64,000 nt of DNA from Panonychus citri (GCF_014898815.1 NW_026515504.1:62001-126000), one strand, 5' to 3'; positions 39,670 through 53,500 are shown, counted from the stretch's first letter. Translations and numbers: made by a program. Notes: generated by a model not told the origin, from the letters alone.

Positions 39670-40489
39670 ATGAGTCTTGTTGCTGGACCATCGTCTTCAT
39701 CGTCTTGTGCGGGTGATAAAAAACGCGCCAGGCTTGAGAAATTGAAGGAACTTGGTAAGAAAAGGGTAAGTTTTGAATGGAATAGAAAATTTTTTTTTCT
39801 CTTTTTGACTTTGTTATCTTGATTATCTCTGTTGATTTTTGTTAATTTTTGGTTTTTGTTTTCTCTTTTTTTGTTTTTTCAAGGCTGAGGCTATTCGAGA
39901 GAATCACCAGGAAGTCGTCGAGGAATATAAAAAGTCTCAGTTACCTAAAAACTGGGCTAGGAAACAAGAGTTTGTCGATTACAAGATTAATGAAGAGGCT
40001 GAACGAGAAGAAGCTAAAAAGAAAGGATTAGATTATGATAGAGTTAAAATGTTGAATATTCAAGCTGATGAAGCGGAAAAGTCTGAAAAAAGGAAACAAG
40101 CCAAACGAAATGTTGACCCAGGTTTCTCTGGATTTGAAGCTGCAACTGCTCGTCAATATCAACGATTGGTGAAAAATATCAAACCTGATCTTGAGGATTA
40201 CGAAGATGTTAAAAAGACCATGGGTGATAAAGCCTTTTATCCTAAACTGGAAGATATGTTTGATCCAACCTTTAAAGACACTAAAGAAGGAATTGATAGA
40301 ATGGTTGAAGATTTGGACAAACAATTAGAAAAGAGAGGCAAGTTTAGTCGTCGCCGAAGGTACGATGATGATGCTGATATCGATTTCATCAATGAAAGAA
40401 ACATGAGATTTAACAAGAAATTGGAAAGATTTTATGGTCAATATACAACCGAAATCAAACAAAATTTGGAACGTGGAACTGCTGTTTAA
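39670..40489 (+). CDS. SYF2: Pre-mRNA-splicing factor SYF2
   Basis: Two exons, 39670-39765 and 39884-40489, give 233 residues, the usual SYF2 size. Exon 1 starts MSLVAGPSSS and contains the charged helix RARLEKLKELGKKR; exon 2 continues AEAIRENHQEVVEEYKK, then QLPKNWARKQEFVDYK, and later NVDPGFSGFEAATARQYQRL and a helix ending KKLERFYGQYTTEIKQNLER. These are hallmarks of SYF2 (p29/GCIPIP), a component of the Prp19-associated spliceosome complex in the nucleus. It shares a promoter with the coiled-coil gene on the left and nearly touches a converging small ORF on the right (stop codons 6 bp apart). Confidence 0.95.
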
Positions 40490-40494
40490 TTGTT

Positions 40495-40722
40495 TCATCT
40501 CTTTACTTTTATACAATTATCAACACGATTACAAATCAAATCACATCTTCTTAAAATCGTTTTACACGTATCTAAATTGGCCTCGTAATCGATCAAAACA
40601 TTTCCTCGATTGAATTCTGGACTCGTTCCATCAATCATTTGACCGAATTCAACTCTTTTAATCATCTTCCTCAACTCGATTTTTCTTTGGTCAAATCTTC
40701 TCGTATCGTGGTGATTCAACAT
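40495..40722 (-). CDS. Small basic protein, 75 residues, unknown
   Basis: ORF from ATG 40722 to a stop at 40495. It has no low-complexity runs; it is rich in Arg/Asp/Cys (RRFDQRKIELRKMIKR; DTCKTILRRCDLICNRVDNC). A TGA lies two codons upstream in frame, so the start is fixed unless spliced. It follows the 43-residue membrane ORF by 48 nt on the same strand and could be the second ORF of a dicistronic message, or the 3' end of a spliced gene. I do not recognise the family. Confidence 0.4.
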   Translation of the reverse strand: MLNHHDTRRFDQRKIELRKMIKRVEFGQMIDGTSPEFNRGNVLIDYEANLDTCKTILRRCDLICNRVDNCIKVKR

Positions 40723-40770
40723 CTCTCACATTACTGTTAATATTAATGACCAACATTGAACGTTCAATGC

Positions 40771-40902
40771 TCAAAGGATTAACAGAATCAATAGAAACAC
40801 CAAGATTATTATCAACGTAAACACCAATACAGTCACTGCACGACGAATGGCAATCCTTTTGTTTGGTTCATCCAATTCCTCTTGGTACTGAAAAGGCTCC
40901 AT
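40771..40902 (-). CDS. Small single-pass membrane protein, 43 residues
   Basis: ATG 40902 to TGA 40771. A polar N-terminus (MEPFQYQEELDEPNKR) and a basic flank (IAIRRA) are followed by an uninterrupted hydrophobic helix of about 21 residues (VTVLVFTLIIILVFLLILLI). The charge pattern fits a tail-anchored or type II/III micropeptide such as the regulators of SERCA-type pumps, but the sequence is not one I recognise. An in-frame stop lies upstream, so the ORF is complete. The ordered charge layout argues against chance, although hydrophobic ORFs do arise in AT-rich DNA. Confidence 0.45.
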   Translation of the reverse strand: MEPFQYQEELDEPNKRIAIRRAVTVLVFTLIIILVFLLILLIL

Positions 40903-41500
40903 AATGTGAACAACAATTAAATCAAACGAGGAAAAATTAACACCACAGACAATTTAAAACACCTATTGAACATCCAGGTAGTTGGTTTAATCTTATATTC
41001 GTAGGTAATCACAATAGGTTGGTATTAATGATGAATCAAATCTCTTGATCTTGATTACAGATTATAAAAGTGTTTATATTTGTATGTATGTGTAATAAAT
41101 TTAACAATCAATTTCGTCATAATTAAAACGTTGAATTTATTAATAATTATTATTGTGTTGAATTTGGTTCAATACAATTTTGGAGAAAAGGAGAAGAAAA
41201 CTTTGAATTAATTGTGAATTAGTGGTGCAGTTAATTAAGAGAAAATGAAAATTGTACAAAGTGAAAGAAAAAGCCAAAGGACCTTAAAGAAATTGATCAC
41301 TTTGGATTAAAGGATTAAAGAGGAAAATTAAATCTAAATTTGGATTAGATCAGAAATCGAAAGGGATTATTGTACATTCATTGGAATCTATTGGGTGAAA
41401 TTAGGTGAAAATGACTGATTAAAACAAAAGGAACAAGAAATTAAGAGAAAAAGGTAAGAAAATTAAATTGTAATGAGAATTATTATAAAAATTAATTCTC
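40903..41500. other. Intergenic between small ORFs and ABCG 3' end
   Basis: AT-rich with no coding potential seen. It should hold the promoter of the small ORFs and the 3' UTR of the ABCG gene, as both lie on the minus strand. Confidence 0.5.
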
Positions 41501-44500
41501 TTAATTGTTTGTTAATGAGCTAATATTAGTTTTCTTTTTCTTATTGGCAATCAAACAGAATGACAAAGATCCAATGATCAGGAAAATGGCAAAGACAATT
41601 GAATAAGCGATAAATGGCTGAGAAATTAATTTAATTAAATCGGATCCTGGTGATTTATAATTAAACCAACGTAATATATGTTCTCGTTGTTGGAAACCGC
41701 AATCAGCTTTAATTAGAATGGCGTTTTCTTGTTGAATGATTGGATTATGTGTACACTGATAAGCAAATGATGAAATTGAAGATGGACCTGAATGGGAATC
41801 AAAACAAAGGAAACAATTTAGTTACAATCAATAAGCATCATCATCATTATGATAACTAATTATAAACCAGGCAAATGGTTTAAATCAATCAACAGATTAT
41901 TATTATTTAGGTTTTAGATGATTATGAGAAGATGTAACAATCAATGAAGATATTGATATAATTACGTCAAGTTAATCACTATTATCAGATTGTTACAATT
42001 TTCACTCTTCCATTTCAATTGTTAACTATTTTCTTTCGTTTTTCTTGTAAACAAGTTACCTGAAGTTTCCCTCATCAAATAACAATGTTAACACATCATC
42101 ATCATCATCATCATCGCCATTATTATCATTTTACTCATGATTATCACTATGTAATAGTTTAAATTAACTAATTTCTCACTAATCTCACCATTATTCAATC
42201 CAATTCTGTATGAAAAAAAAAAAGATTTCAGGATAAACTAAAAGGAAATGATTACAAGAATATAAGAAGAGAGAGAAAGAAATTGGAAAGAGATGAACTT
42301 TTCTCTTGTTCATCTTCTCAATCATCATGATGAACGAGGAAATGAAATTGAATTCATAAAGTTCAGAATAATGGTCAACTTGATAAAGAGATTCAACTAC
42401 AATACTGTTTTTCCAACAACAAACAAACTAAATTCAAGTTTCATCAATAAATGATGGAGAAAAGAAATTAAGATTATATTTATCATGAAGAATTGAAATG
42501 TTATCCCATCAGAATAGCATTTAAAGTTCCAAAGGTTAATTCTCACGATTCAAGAGATGACATTTACCTTTTTCACCAACCTGATGATACATTAATTCAG
42601 TATAATAACAGAAAACAATATTTGAGTTTAAACAAGAGCAAAAATAGTTACATTAATCATCTTAAAGCTAAATGATAATGAATCAGTGTGAGTATTTGAT
42701 TTACCTGTTGTTGTATAGTTATTGTTAAATTCCCAACCAATTAGCACCTCATGAGTATATCTAATCGGTGAAATTGAGTGTAACCATTTTGTAATTATCG
42801 ATAAATCCTTATAGTGGAAAGTTGTTCCCGCGGCGAGAGTAAAAATTGAAAATATAATTCCGAAAGCTAATGAAGCCGTTGAACGGCGGTCAAATGTCCA
42901 GGCCATTGAAAGAGCAATCATACGGATCATGTGAAGATAACCAAGAATCAGAACCAAATAGATAAGTAGATTATTCTGAAGTCCAGCCATGGAAGAAACC
43001 GGAATAGCATAGCCCATGAAAATCAATGTCGATTTCGGTAACGTGTAAAGTATCTTGGAAAACACGTACAAGGGTTTCGAGTACAATTGCATCTTAATCT
43101 CGTTAAGGGCAAACTTTTTTTCCTTGTGAGCTGAAAAATTAAACAGATAATCATGATAATATTGATTGGAAACAGGAAGCGGAAGCAAATGATGAGAGAG
43201 AGAGGAAGAAAAAGAATTTTTTTCTCAAAAATTTGATTCCTATTACTTTTTCAGTCTTAAATTAAAATGTTCAATATCAAAAAGGTAATAAGTATCAAGG
43301 TGTATCTCAAAATGATTAACCACTTAATCAACCAGTAAATCTCATCACTGGTCTTACAATCAAACCGGTTGCAAAATTATATATTAGATGAACAATTTAA
43401 AACCGATTGTCAATCAATCAATCAAATCAGTTGATCTTAATACAATCAAGAAAAGGATAAACAGCAATGAGCAAAATTTTCAGCTTTACATGATTAATTT
43501 GAAAGTATATCATTGATTAACTGTCAACAATTAACTTGCTATCACTGATGAATCTTAGATAATACAATAGGAATACAGAAAATGATGATTCAATTTGAGA
43601 TGATTGTCAACACAAGTGAATCAAAATTAATCCACTTTCGTTGAGGATTAACTCTGATTCGCGTCTTGATTTAGCAAATTGATTAACTTACCATCGTTAA
43701 TCTCAACAAGGAACAAGGGAATCGGCATTATCGCCAAAATAACGTGATAAAGTCCAATACGGTCCCAGAGATGTTCTTGTTCACGTCCAATGCGAACGTG
43801 CCAATAAATGATTCCCGTGCAGATCGATAAACTAATTGCCAACAATAAATTACGAAATAGATGGATAACATTGTATGGAAATGTGAATATCAAGGCTCGT
43901 CTGTAATTAGAAAAACAATTAAGAAACAATTAGTTGATTGTTGAAAAAGTTAACTGATCAAAGTTAACCCAAAATCGTAATGATTGAACTTCATGGTGAC
44001 AATTGACCGATAAGTGACCAATCCTTAAAAACTGAATAGCAAATATTGATTTAATTGTTTACTTGGCCGATTATCTTGTTGTTGTTTAACAAGATGATTA
44101 ACTTAGTTAATACCTTACGTGATTGTAGTTGAACATGTAAATTGTTGTTAAATTGTTGATTTGATGGAAAATAATTTATAGTAAATAAAATGGAAACAAA
44201 CAAATCAACTGATTAGATTTACAACTGAATCAAGGATTTAACAAGATTGTGTAAAGTATTAAAATCTAATCAAATTGCAATTCAATTACATTATTATTAT
44301 ACAAAATGAAATCTATTGGTTTATATAAATTGTAATGATTAATTAATTGTTATTCAATTTAGTGTAAATAACAAATGTTCCCGGAAGTTTAATTTAAATT
44401 CAAGTTGATTGGAAATTAAAAAAGTGCAAACAATTTAAAAAGAGGATTAATTTTAAATCTTATTTTTGAGATTGTTTTTTGTTAACTAATGAAAACATTG

Positions 44501-47500
44501 AAATAATAAATTAATCCTAATTAACTGCAACAATTAAGGATATGTAAACAAATTGAGAAAGTTATTAAACATTTCATCAACCAATTAATTAACTAATTAA
44601 TCAAAGTAATCGAGTTAGTTAATCAGCTGTCTCATTAGATTGTTTTTTTTATTAAATTCAAATTGAAAGTAAACTTAAATTTAAATTGTTCAATTTAATG
44701 GCGACAATTAAGTTGAAGAAAATGACAATTGATTAACTAACCTGGATAATGAATTAAAATGTACTTCCGATAACAGAAATAGAGTCAAATCAATGTAATA
44801 ATAACTTATATTCAAAATAATAGTTTAAGTTAATCAAATTAAGTTAATTTGGTTCAACATTGGGCTTTCCCGATTCTCATTTTAATTATTAATTGGTCTC
44901 AACAATCAAAGTGAATCAATTGGAAAGGTTTTTTTACTTCATTTCTCATACAACTAGAACGGTGGCTCAGCAAATTTCTCGTCGTCGGGTATCATCACAA
45001 TTAAACAGTCAACACAATCAAATCAATGATCATTTCCGTGTCCCTCGTAAATTATTTCATTATAAATGTTGTAACAATTAATTGTCACATCAATGAGACT
45101 CGAAACATTGAAACAGTCACCAACAAACAAACATCGAAGTTGAGAAAGAAACAAACAAATATTATATGTCATCATGTTCCCAGTTAATTGTTATCCATTG
45201 ATTATCATTGTTGTCATATTTAATTGTATTGTTACAATTGAAAGTCGTGCTTTCGATCCAGATCGAAGTTGTCATCAACGTGGATGCCAGGAAACCTCTC
45301 TCAATGAGTGTTCTCGACGAGGCCATTCGTGGGCATCGTTCACCGCTCAAGGTGTTCAAACGTGTCTCTGTTGTTTTGATGAGAAAGATGCTCTTCAAGC
45401 CGCAGGTAAGATTAATCATCATTCACTGTGACAGTTTATTTGATTGTTAATTATTTTCAAAATTCTAAGGTGTTAATGAAGATAATGAGGTTGGACACTT
45501 TTTCGGTAACGTTTTAAGAGTCTGTGAGTCTCTTCATGTGGACGAAGGACATTGTCGATCTCGAGAATCTCGGGATTGTAATTTCATTCCCGCTTTCAAA
45601 GGAACCAATTACTTGGGCTGTTTCTATTGTCGACGTAAGTGATTAATTATTTTAATAGTTGATCAATCGATTTAATTGTTTAATCTTATTTTTCTCTAGC
45701 TCGATGTGATCATGAATCTGATTGTCAAGATCTTGGTCGAACTTGTGATCTAAGTAAAAATGGTCAACCAGTTCGTTCTTGTACTGGTACTGGTTCGGGT
45801 TATATTCCTGGTTTTGATGATCCAAGGGAATACGAGACAGCAATTAAGAAAAACTATTTGATTCATTTGAAAAATAATCGCACAAAACCAGCTGATTCAC
45901 CATCAACTCCACCACATTCAACAACCTCCACCACCACCACAACCACAACAACAACAACAATGTTACCAATCACATCATTAAGACCTTTATTATCAAGTCA
46001 ATCAACAAAAAATCATCATCAACCTCAATCTAAGCCAACATGTTATCCAGGTAAGTCAGGATCTACAGCATCATCTTTGTGTTCATCATCATCACCTAGT
46101 CAAACACAACAATCAAGTTTTGATGAAATCAAAACATCATCAGCTGATTCAAGTTCATTCAAAAAACCCTATTCAAGTATCAAAAAGAGGCCACAATCCC
46201 AACAACCACAACCACAACAACACCAAGAAACAACACCAAGTAAAGTTAATAACGATGTGAAATTTAATCAACCTTTAAAAACAAAACCATCTTATAAACC
46301 ATATCCAACATTTCAACCAACAAAAACCCCTTCCTGGTCATCAATAACCCAACAACAACAACAACAACAACAGGTACAACCACAACAACCACAAGTTGAT
46401 CAAGAACCATCAGAATCTTCATCGCTAACAGATCACGACTCTGGTGCTGTTAATGGTGAATCAATGAGTGTCAATGATGATGATGCTGCTAGTTGGGGTT
46501 CACCTTCATCTCACACCTCAAATTCAGATGAGGAATTTGAATTGGGTCGATCACCTCATCCTCATGGTAAACCCAACATGGTACATCCTGTTTCCGGTTC
46601 CCCTCCTTCACACAGAACCACAACAACCACAATTAGTCCGATATTTAAACCAACTGATTTAAATGAGACTCTTTTTGTGGTTAAAAATAATCATAGACAA
46701 ATTCATGGTTAATCAGAAATCAACAATTAACTAACTAATAATAACACAAATCAATCAATCTATTTATTATGAAAACAATTAGTCAATTAATGTAATAAAA
46801 CAAAATATTTAATATTTAATAATAAACAAACTTAAACAATCAATTTTAATTGTTCCTGATTGTTTTGTTTAAATTCAATAATAATAGCTGCCAGTTAATC
46901 AACCGATTAAATCATCTTAATCATTTGGTGAAATTTTGACAATTTCAAAAACTTAATGTTCAATTAAGTTGGTTAACCCGTGATATTGTTAACTAAGGTC
47001 TAGTTAATTGTTAACTTTTTTTGAAAATCACAATCAAGTTTCATATTGTTTCATTAACGGTAAAACAATCAAATCAAATACAACAATTGGTTAATTACAA
47101 TCAACATGAAAAGTTAAATTTTTTTGTAGCTTCGTGATTTAATTTAACAGATAAACAATAAGATACATTTAATTTCATAATGATAACTTTAATTGTTATC
47201 ATTAAATCATTGATTGTAATCATGTTTTAGCTAATTTAATGTAAAAAAATTCACAATGAACTACAATCAAAACCTTAATTGTTACATCATTTTTGAATAC
47301 ATGATAAGAATCCTAATTAAAGTTAACTAATAATAATACAAAAAAATTAAAGACCTAATCATAATTGTAACCATAAGAAGACATGGAAACAATTAAATTT
47401 AATTGTTATTAAAAAGGAAAAAGTAAAAAAAAATTCAAGTTAAAACTTTTTGTTTCTTGTTGATTGTGATTAAACAACAACAACAACAACAACAACAATT

Positions 47501-50500
47501 AATTAATTAGATTACGTCCTTGCTGAGGCAACTAATTTAGGAAATAGCAACAATTTAACTCAACACCAACAATCAGTTGAATGAAAAAAAATAACATTCA
47601 GATTAATCAACATGATTAAATTTGATTGCTAAGAAGCAGAAAAAATTTCTCATTCAAAACTATTTAAATTTTACATTGAAACTATTAAGTAGGTGATCAG
47701 ACAAGGTTAAGTGATTTAAATTGATATAAATAATGATTTAAAGAGAAACCAATTTCTGTAAATTATATCATCACAATTATGACCACAATTTACCTTATTT
47801 AGTTAATCTGATTTAAATTGTTGCTCTTACAATCAACCTACTGTAACAAACCTTATAATCATTAAGCAAGAAAAAGTAAACCTTGCCTATGATATTAAAA
47901 GATGAACTTGTTACCTTGAAGAAATTGGTAAAAAAATTAAAGGTAATTTGAAGATTGGTGTTATTATTATTGTAACAATTAAGGTAAATCATCATCATGA
48001 TTAACTTATTCATTCTCTTCCTCCTCATACCCCACCCTGAATCTCAACATTATCATTTTCCCAATCTTCATATAGTAAAAATTGTACTGCACTAATAAGA
48101 ATCATCCTCATCCTTCATCATCATCCGTAGTTATCATTGTAAAAGGTATTCACTTGTAACCACATAAATTACAACAATTTATAAATTGTAGACTCTCTAA
48201 ATATAATCATCGACGATAATGATGTTATGTATTATTATGGGTTTTAGGCTGTGGACTCAAACCATTTATCAAGTTAATAATTCAGGTATAAAGTTGACAA
48301 GCTCAACAAGGTGAATTAAGTTACTTAAAGATCATTAAAATGGTTGGCTAACTTTGAAAAAGACTCAGGTAAAAACTCAGGTAACAATGGTAAAGGTTCT
48401 GAAATATATCCATAGGATTTTCATTCAATAGTTTTTTTTTGCTAATTTTTTGGCAGCAATTTAACTTGAGGATTGTCAAGGATAATTACTTTGAATTGGG
48501 ACATTGTACAATCCAATTAACCCAGAGACAATTGATTGTGAAAGGTTTGAATGAGTCGTTTTGTTACCGAGAACTGATTTACATCAGATTGATAGTTAGA
48601 CGCACACCTTAGGCCTTTCAAATCCCAAGATTTGGGTTCTTTTTGTGGATCAACACTTATTAACATTTTGATATTACAACTCAATGAATCTAGAATTTTG
48701 GTAATTTTCACTTTAAACGTTGTACTTTTGTCGTTGTACCTTAAATATCATTAACTTAAACTTGAATTTAATCACTTTATTAATCTTAAACATTAGAAAA
48801 ATAGAAAACACATTTTTACTTGATCACTTAGATTAATTCACAATCACTTCTTGTTAAACATTTAACTCAATTTGGTTAATCAATTGATGATGACGATGAT
48901 ATTAATCAAAACTAATGATAATTAAAGGTAAATTGTTACTCTATTTATACCTTAAGAAACGGAAGGAAACTAATTTTAAAGGAAAAGACATTAAGTCGGA
49001 AATGGTCAAGTTAGACAATAACAAAAAAGAAAGAGAAAAATGAATAGAAAGAAAAGAAAGAGAGACAACTTGAGGGATCATTATCTCATTGAGATCGTAA
49101 TAGAAAAAAGAAAGTAAAGAAAAATGAAGAGATTTGAATCTTTTAAATTGTAATTGGAAGAGGGTAAATTTATCCTTTCAAACCCCCAGACCATGATGAA
49201 GACACCGTTTTTCAATTGTCAATTTCATGAGATTCAGATCTCTGAATAGCTTTGGCTTGAAGATAAGGAAGTAATCGTTTCATTCTTGAAACTTTAGTTC
49301 CGTTACTAGTTGAGGGTTGATTTAAATCATTTGATTCTTCAGCAATGTTAGTTTCTTTCATCTTGAGTATTTCTTCCGAAGGTTTAACACAATTATCGTT
49401 GAATTCTGGAAATTTCAATTTCCTCATCCATTCGGTCGGCCAAGATAATCGTCCTTCTTTTACTCCTTTATCGAAGTCAAATAACAAAGCACTTGTAATT
49501 GAATTTCCACAAGTCAATACGACATTTTTATGATGCATTCCGTCCAGAACATCAGTAGCCATATATTCAATTTCTCTCCATTGTAACATATACAATCGAA
49601 TAGCAGTAATTGCTTCGACTACAGGTGAGTGAGGATCTGCAGGTAAAGTGTAACCAGTAAACCATAGGAATGCAATGAAATGCATTGACATTGGATGTTC
49701 ATTATAAGGTGAATAGTAATTAGTTACTTCTCGAAACTTGAACAAAAGTTGATTAACTTCATAAGTTGTTAATCCGAGACTGAGAAATTGATTAATCAAT
49801 CCATGACCAATGATTTTAGTTGCACAGACAAGATACTTGAGTACTTGATCTCTTACTGTTCCAAGATTACGAGCGTATTTTAGGTCATTCATTGTGAGAC
49901 CATGGAAACGATGATCAAGAGAATCAACTTCATGATATTTTACGAATGTCTCGTAAATAATTTCCATGTTACCATCGACTAATACGATCCAACAAGGCCT
50001 TGGTCTTATCTTTGGACCTTCCTTGATACGAACATTGAAACTTGCGATTCCAAATATCAGATTTTTATCTGTCAGATCTTTTGAAATGTTTTGGATAAAA
50101 TCCAATTGTTCTTGTAGCATCGGTGGTATAATTCCAGTAGGTCGATTAGCGAATGAATTATTTAATTTTTGTCTTCTAATAGCAACAGAAGAAATTGTTT
50201 TTGGGTTTGATGATGGTGTTGGAACTTTGTAAATAGCATAAGGTTAACACATGATGGGAAATGCGATTTCAACCATTCTTGAACTTCTTCAGTTTCACTT
50301 GGTGATAATCTGTCAAATGGATTAATTCGTATGAATGGTGAATGCGGATCATCGATTTCATTAGAAAACAACACATAACTTGAACTATCAGATATAACTG
50401 ATTCATTATCGTCTATGATTCCTTTGGACCATTTTAACCAATCAATTGATTCTTTCAGTAGATAACTTGGTACAGATGAACAGCGAGTTGTAGGCCACCG

Positions 50501-53500
50501 TTGAGGTGCTGGGTCTCTGGGCTTTAAAGCGCATGAAGGGAAACCAATATTGAGTAGAAATTGTTCAGATTCATCTGTTGGTTCCGTAGGATCTTTAGCC
50601 ATTGCTCGATTATTCCAATGATTAAATCTTGTATTCGTTTGAATACGAATAGAAACTGGATCTAAATGAGGATCATCGGGATTATTTTCACGAGCATTAA
50701 TTAGAAAAGCATAAGTTAAAGCTTTTTCTTTCCAAACTTCTTGATGAGTTAATGTTGGTTTTTGAACTTTTAGATGAGAGGGTAACATTGATGCGAGATC
50801 TCTTGGTTTATCTGATATCTGTTTTCTAACAGGACCAACTCGAAATGGTAAAGTTAAATCTTTGTCAAAGGTAAAATCGATTGGACCTTTTCGACAGCGA
50901 TCGATGTGGAAACTGTAATTGTTAACTTTCCATTTCTCTTTACAGAATTTTCGATTACATAAAAATTCAGATTGTCTGTAGAAATTCAAAATTTCGTTTC
51001 TTTCTGGTATAATTGATTTGCAATAACCATCAGAACAAGTTGATATCAAACAGTTTGAATTAATACAGAGAAACGAGTCCAATGTTGTCGGTTTTTCCAA
51101 ACCAATTTGAGAAGTAATTTCTCGTAACCAGAGTGTACACTTAGCACAATAGATTTTTGTACATTTAGAACATGATCGAGGTGAGATTGAAATTTGTTCA
51201 CAAAAGTTACATGTCACAATTGATGAGATTTCTCGTAGATTGGGGTAAATAACACGAGCTTTTATGAGACCTTTTGGAACGGAATCGAAATTGATTTGAT
51301 CTAATTCAATATCCAAAGCATTGAGCCTTAACTTTTCTTTCACGAATTCAACATAAATATCGTAAAGTTTTTTCGCTTCTTCAATTTCCACTTTTATCTC
51401 GATTTTCGCTTGATTGAAAAATTCTATTTGTAGATATTCAGGATAATCGGAATCATTTGGTGGCTTTCGAGCTGGAAAATAATCGTTGTACTTTTCTTGG
51501 TCACTTGAAGGTGGAGGATAAATTGAATTATCCTTAAGGCCTCTTATTGATTCCAACTCAATTGAGCGACGAGCTTCAGCAGTTTGAACTGGTAATGGAT
51601 CTTTTAACTTCAGTTTAGCCCAAAGAGCTTGAGATGATGATTCACCAAATACATTTGCATAAGAAGGCGAATTGTCATTCGGCCAACTTGCTTCACTTGT
51701 ATTTTCAAAGGTCACTTTTTTAGGTTCGATTGAAATTGGTTCATCCGGAATTCTCTCAATAATTGTAGTTAACTTTGAAGCGTCAATTTTATCGTTACTT
51801 GTCATGTTGATTGAGATCAAGGTGAAAATTGAACAAGAAGGTAAAATGTTAACACTTAATTTATAAGCACTTTTAGAATCAAAGGTAAACTCAATTGATT
51901 GTAAGACTTTGGAGATAAACTTAATTAGACAAAATTGATTGATTATTGGTAATTGATTAACACAATTAATTGAATATCTTGAAGAGCAATTAGTAAGCGT
52001 TTTAAAACGTTTTCTTCTAACACACAAAGACAATGGCGGAAAGTCAATCGACTTCCTTACCAACACTTTACTTCCTTGGTAACGGGCAATTGGTAAGTTG
52101 TAAGCGCCAATTTCAATAATCAAGTAAATGTTAATTTGATTTGATTGATTTTGTGATCTTGTTGTTGGGCCAGAATTTTCATCAGAACAATTAATTATTG
52201 GATTTTCAGCAATCATTCGATTAGAAGTTTTGTATCTTTTTCGTTTTTTACTCGTTTTTTGTTCATGATTAGATTGACTTAGATCAGGTAAAGTTTCAGC
52301 ATCGGAATCAATTAGAGTCTTCAAAGCTTCAGTTTCATCATTGACAGAAAGTTTATCGAATTGTAATTCAGGTAAATTCGAGGAAAAATTATTATCATTC
52401 TGATTTGCATCAGACTCGATTGAATCATAATTAACTAACCAATCATTATTAATATCGAAATATCTATTCTTAATTATTAATAATTGTTCAGGAATCGAAC
52501 CAAAATAAGGTTTAGTATTTTCTAAGTTCGAAGTAAATTGCTCGTAATTACCAGAATCTAACAATAAAACTGATCCTCTTTTAATTCCGAGAACTAAATA
52601 AGGTCCAAACCATTTCGCAACTAAAGTTTTCGAGGTTCCAATTGAAGGTCCACTATTCTTAACATAACAAAAATCTCCAATTTCGTAAGGATTAGGTTTA
52701 GTCACTAATCTGAGTTTATTCTGATAATAAATTTGTTGAGACTTTAGTCTTGCTAATGTTAATTGTCTTGCTGAATCGATTGTAAGTTTAACTTCATTGT
52801 CAATTGCTAATTGATTATCAATTGGTTTCGTTAAAATTTTACCAAAAATCAGAAAATAAGGTGAGAATCGGTGAATCTTGTGTATTGATGAATTAATAGC
52901 GATTAATGACTTTTCTAATTTCGTTTCAATTGACTCATTCTCATCTTCTAGTATCGAACTTCTTAATCTGTCACCTATTGTTCTGTTCATTCGTTCAACT
53001 ATTCCCTGACTTTGAGGATGATAAGGATTGGAAACTTCATGTTTGATTCCTAACTCTTTTAAGAATAATTCAGTTTCTTCTGATAGAAAATTTCGACCTC
53101 TATCTGTTTGAATAACAGAAGGAAAACCAAATATCGAAAAATATTCATTCAGAAATTTTTTAACTGTTAACGAATTTTGATTCGGAAAAACTTTCGCATA
53201 AACAAATCTAGTCAATGAATCAACTAAAACTAATATTACTCTTTTCTTTCCGTTTTGAAACGTTATCGGTCCTTTAGCATCCATTTCAAGTCGTTCCAAG
53301 ACTTTATTCGGAATCGGTTTAAGATGAGGTTCAGCATATGTACAAATAGCGGCTTTTGATAGTTGACAGATTTGACAATCTCGACACAATTTCTTAATCT
53401 CTTCAGCCAAGAAAGGCATCCAAAAACGTCGACTTATTTGATGATGAGTTTTCTCAAAACCATAATGACCACTTATATCAGAATCATGTTCTTCATCAAA

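Noticed and set aside
48517..48711. 64-residue ORF at the left LTR edge
   Set aside because: It is the LTR copy of the gag N-terminal ORF start running into flanking DNA after six codons; not a separate gene.
49212..50120. Idea that the 3' ORF of the retrotransposon is an envelope gene
   Set aside because: No signal peptide, no furin-like site, no transmembrane helix; the sequence resembles an exonuclease fold instead.
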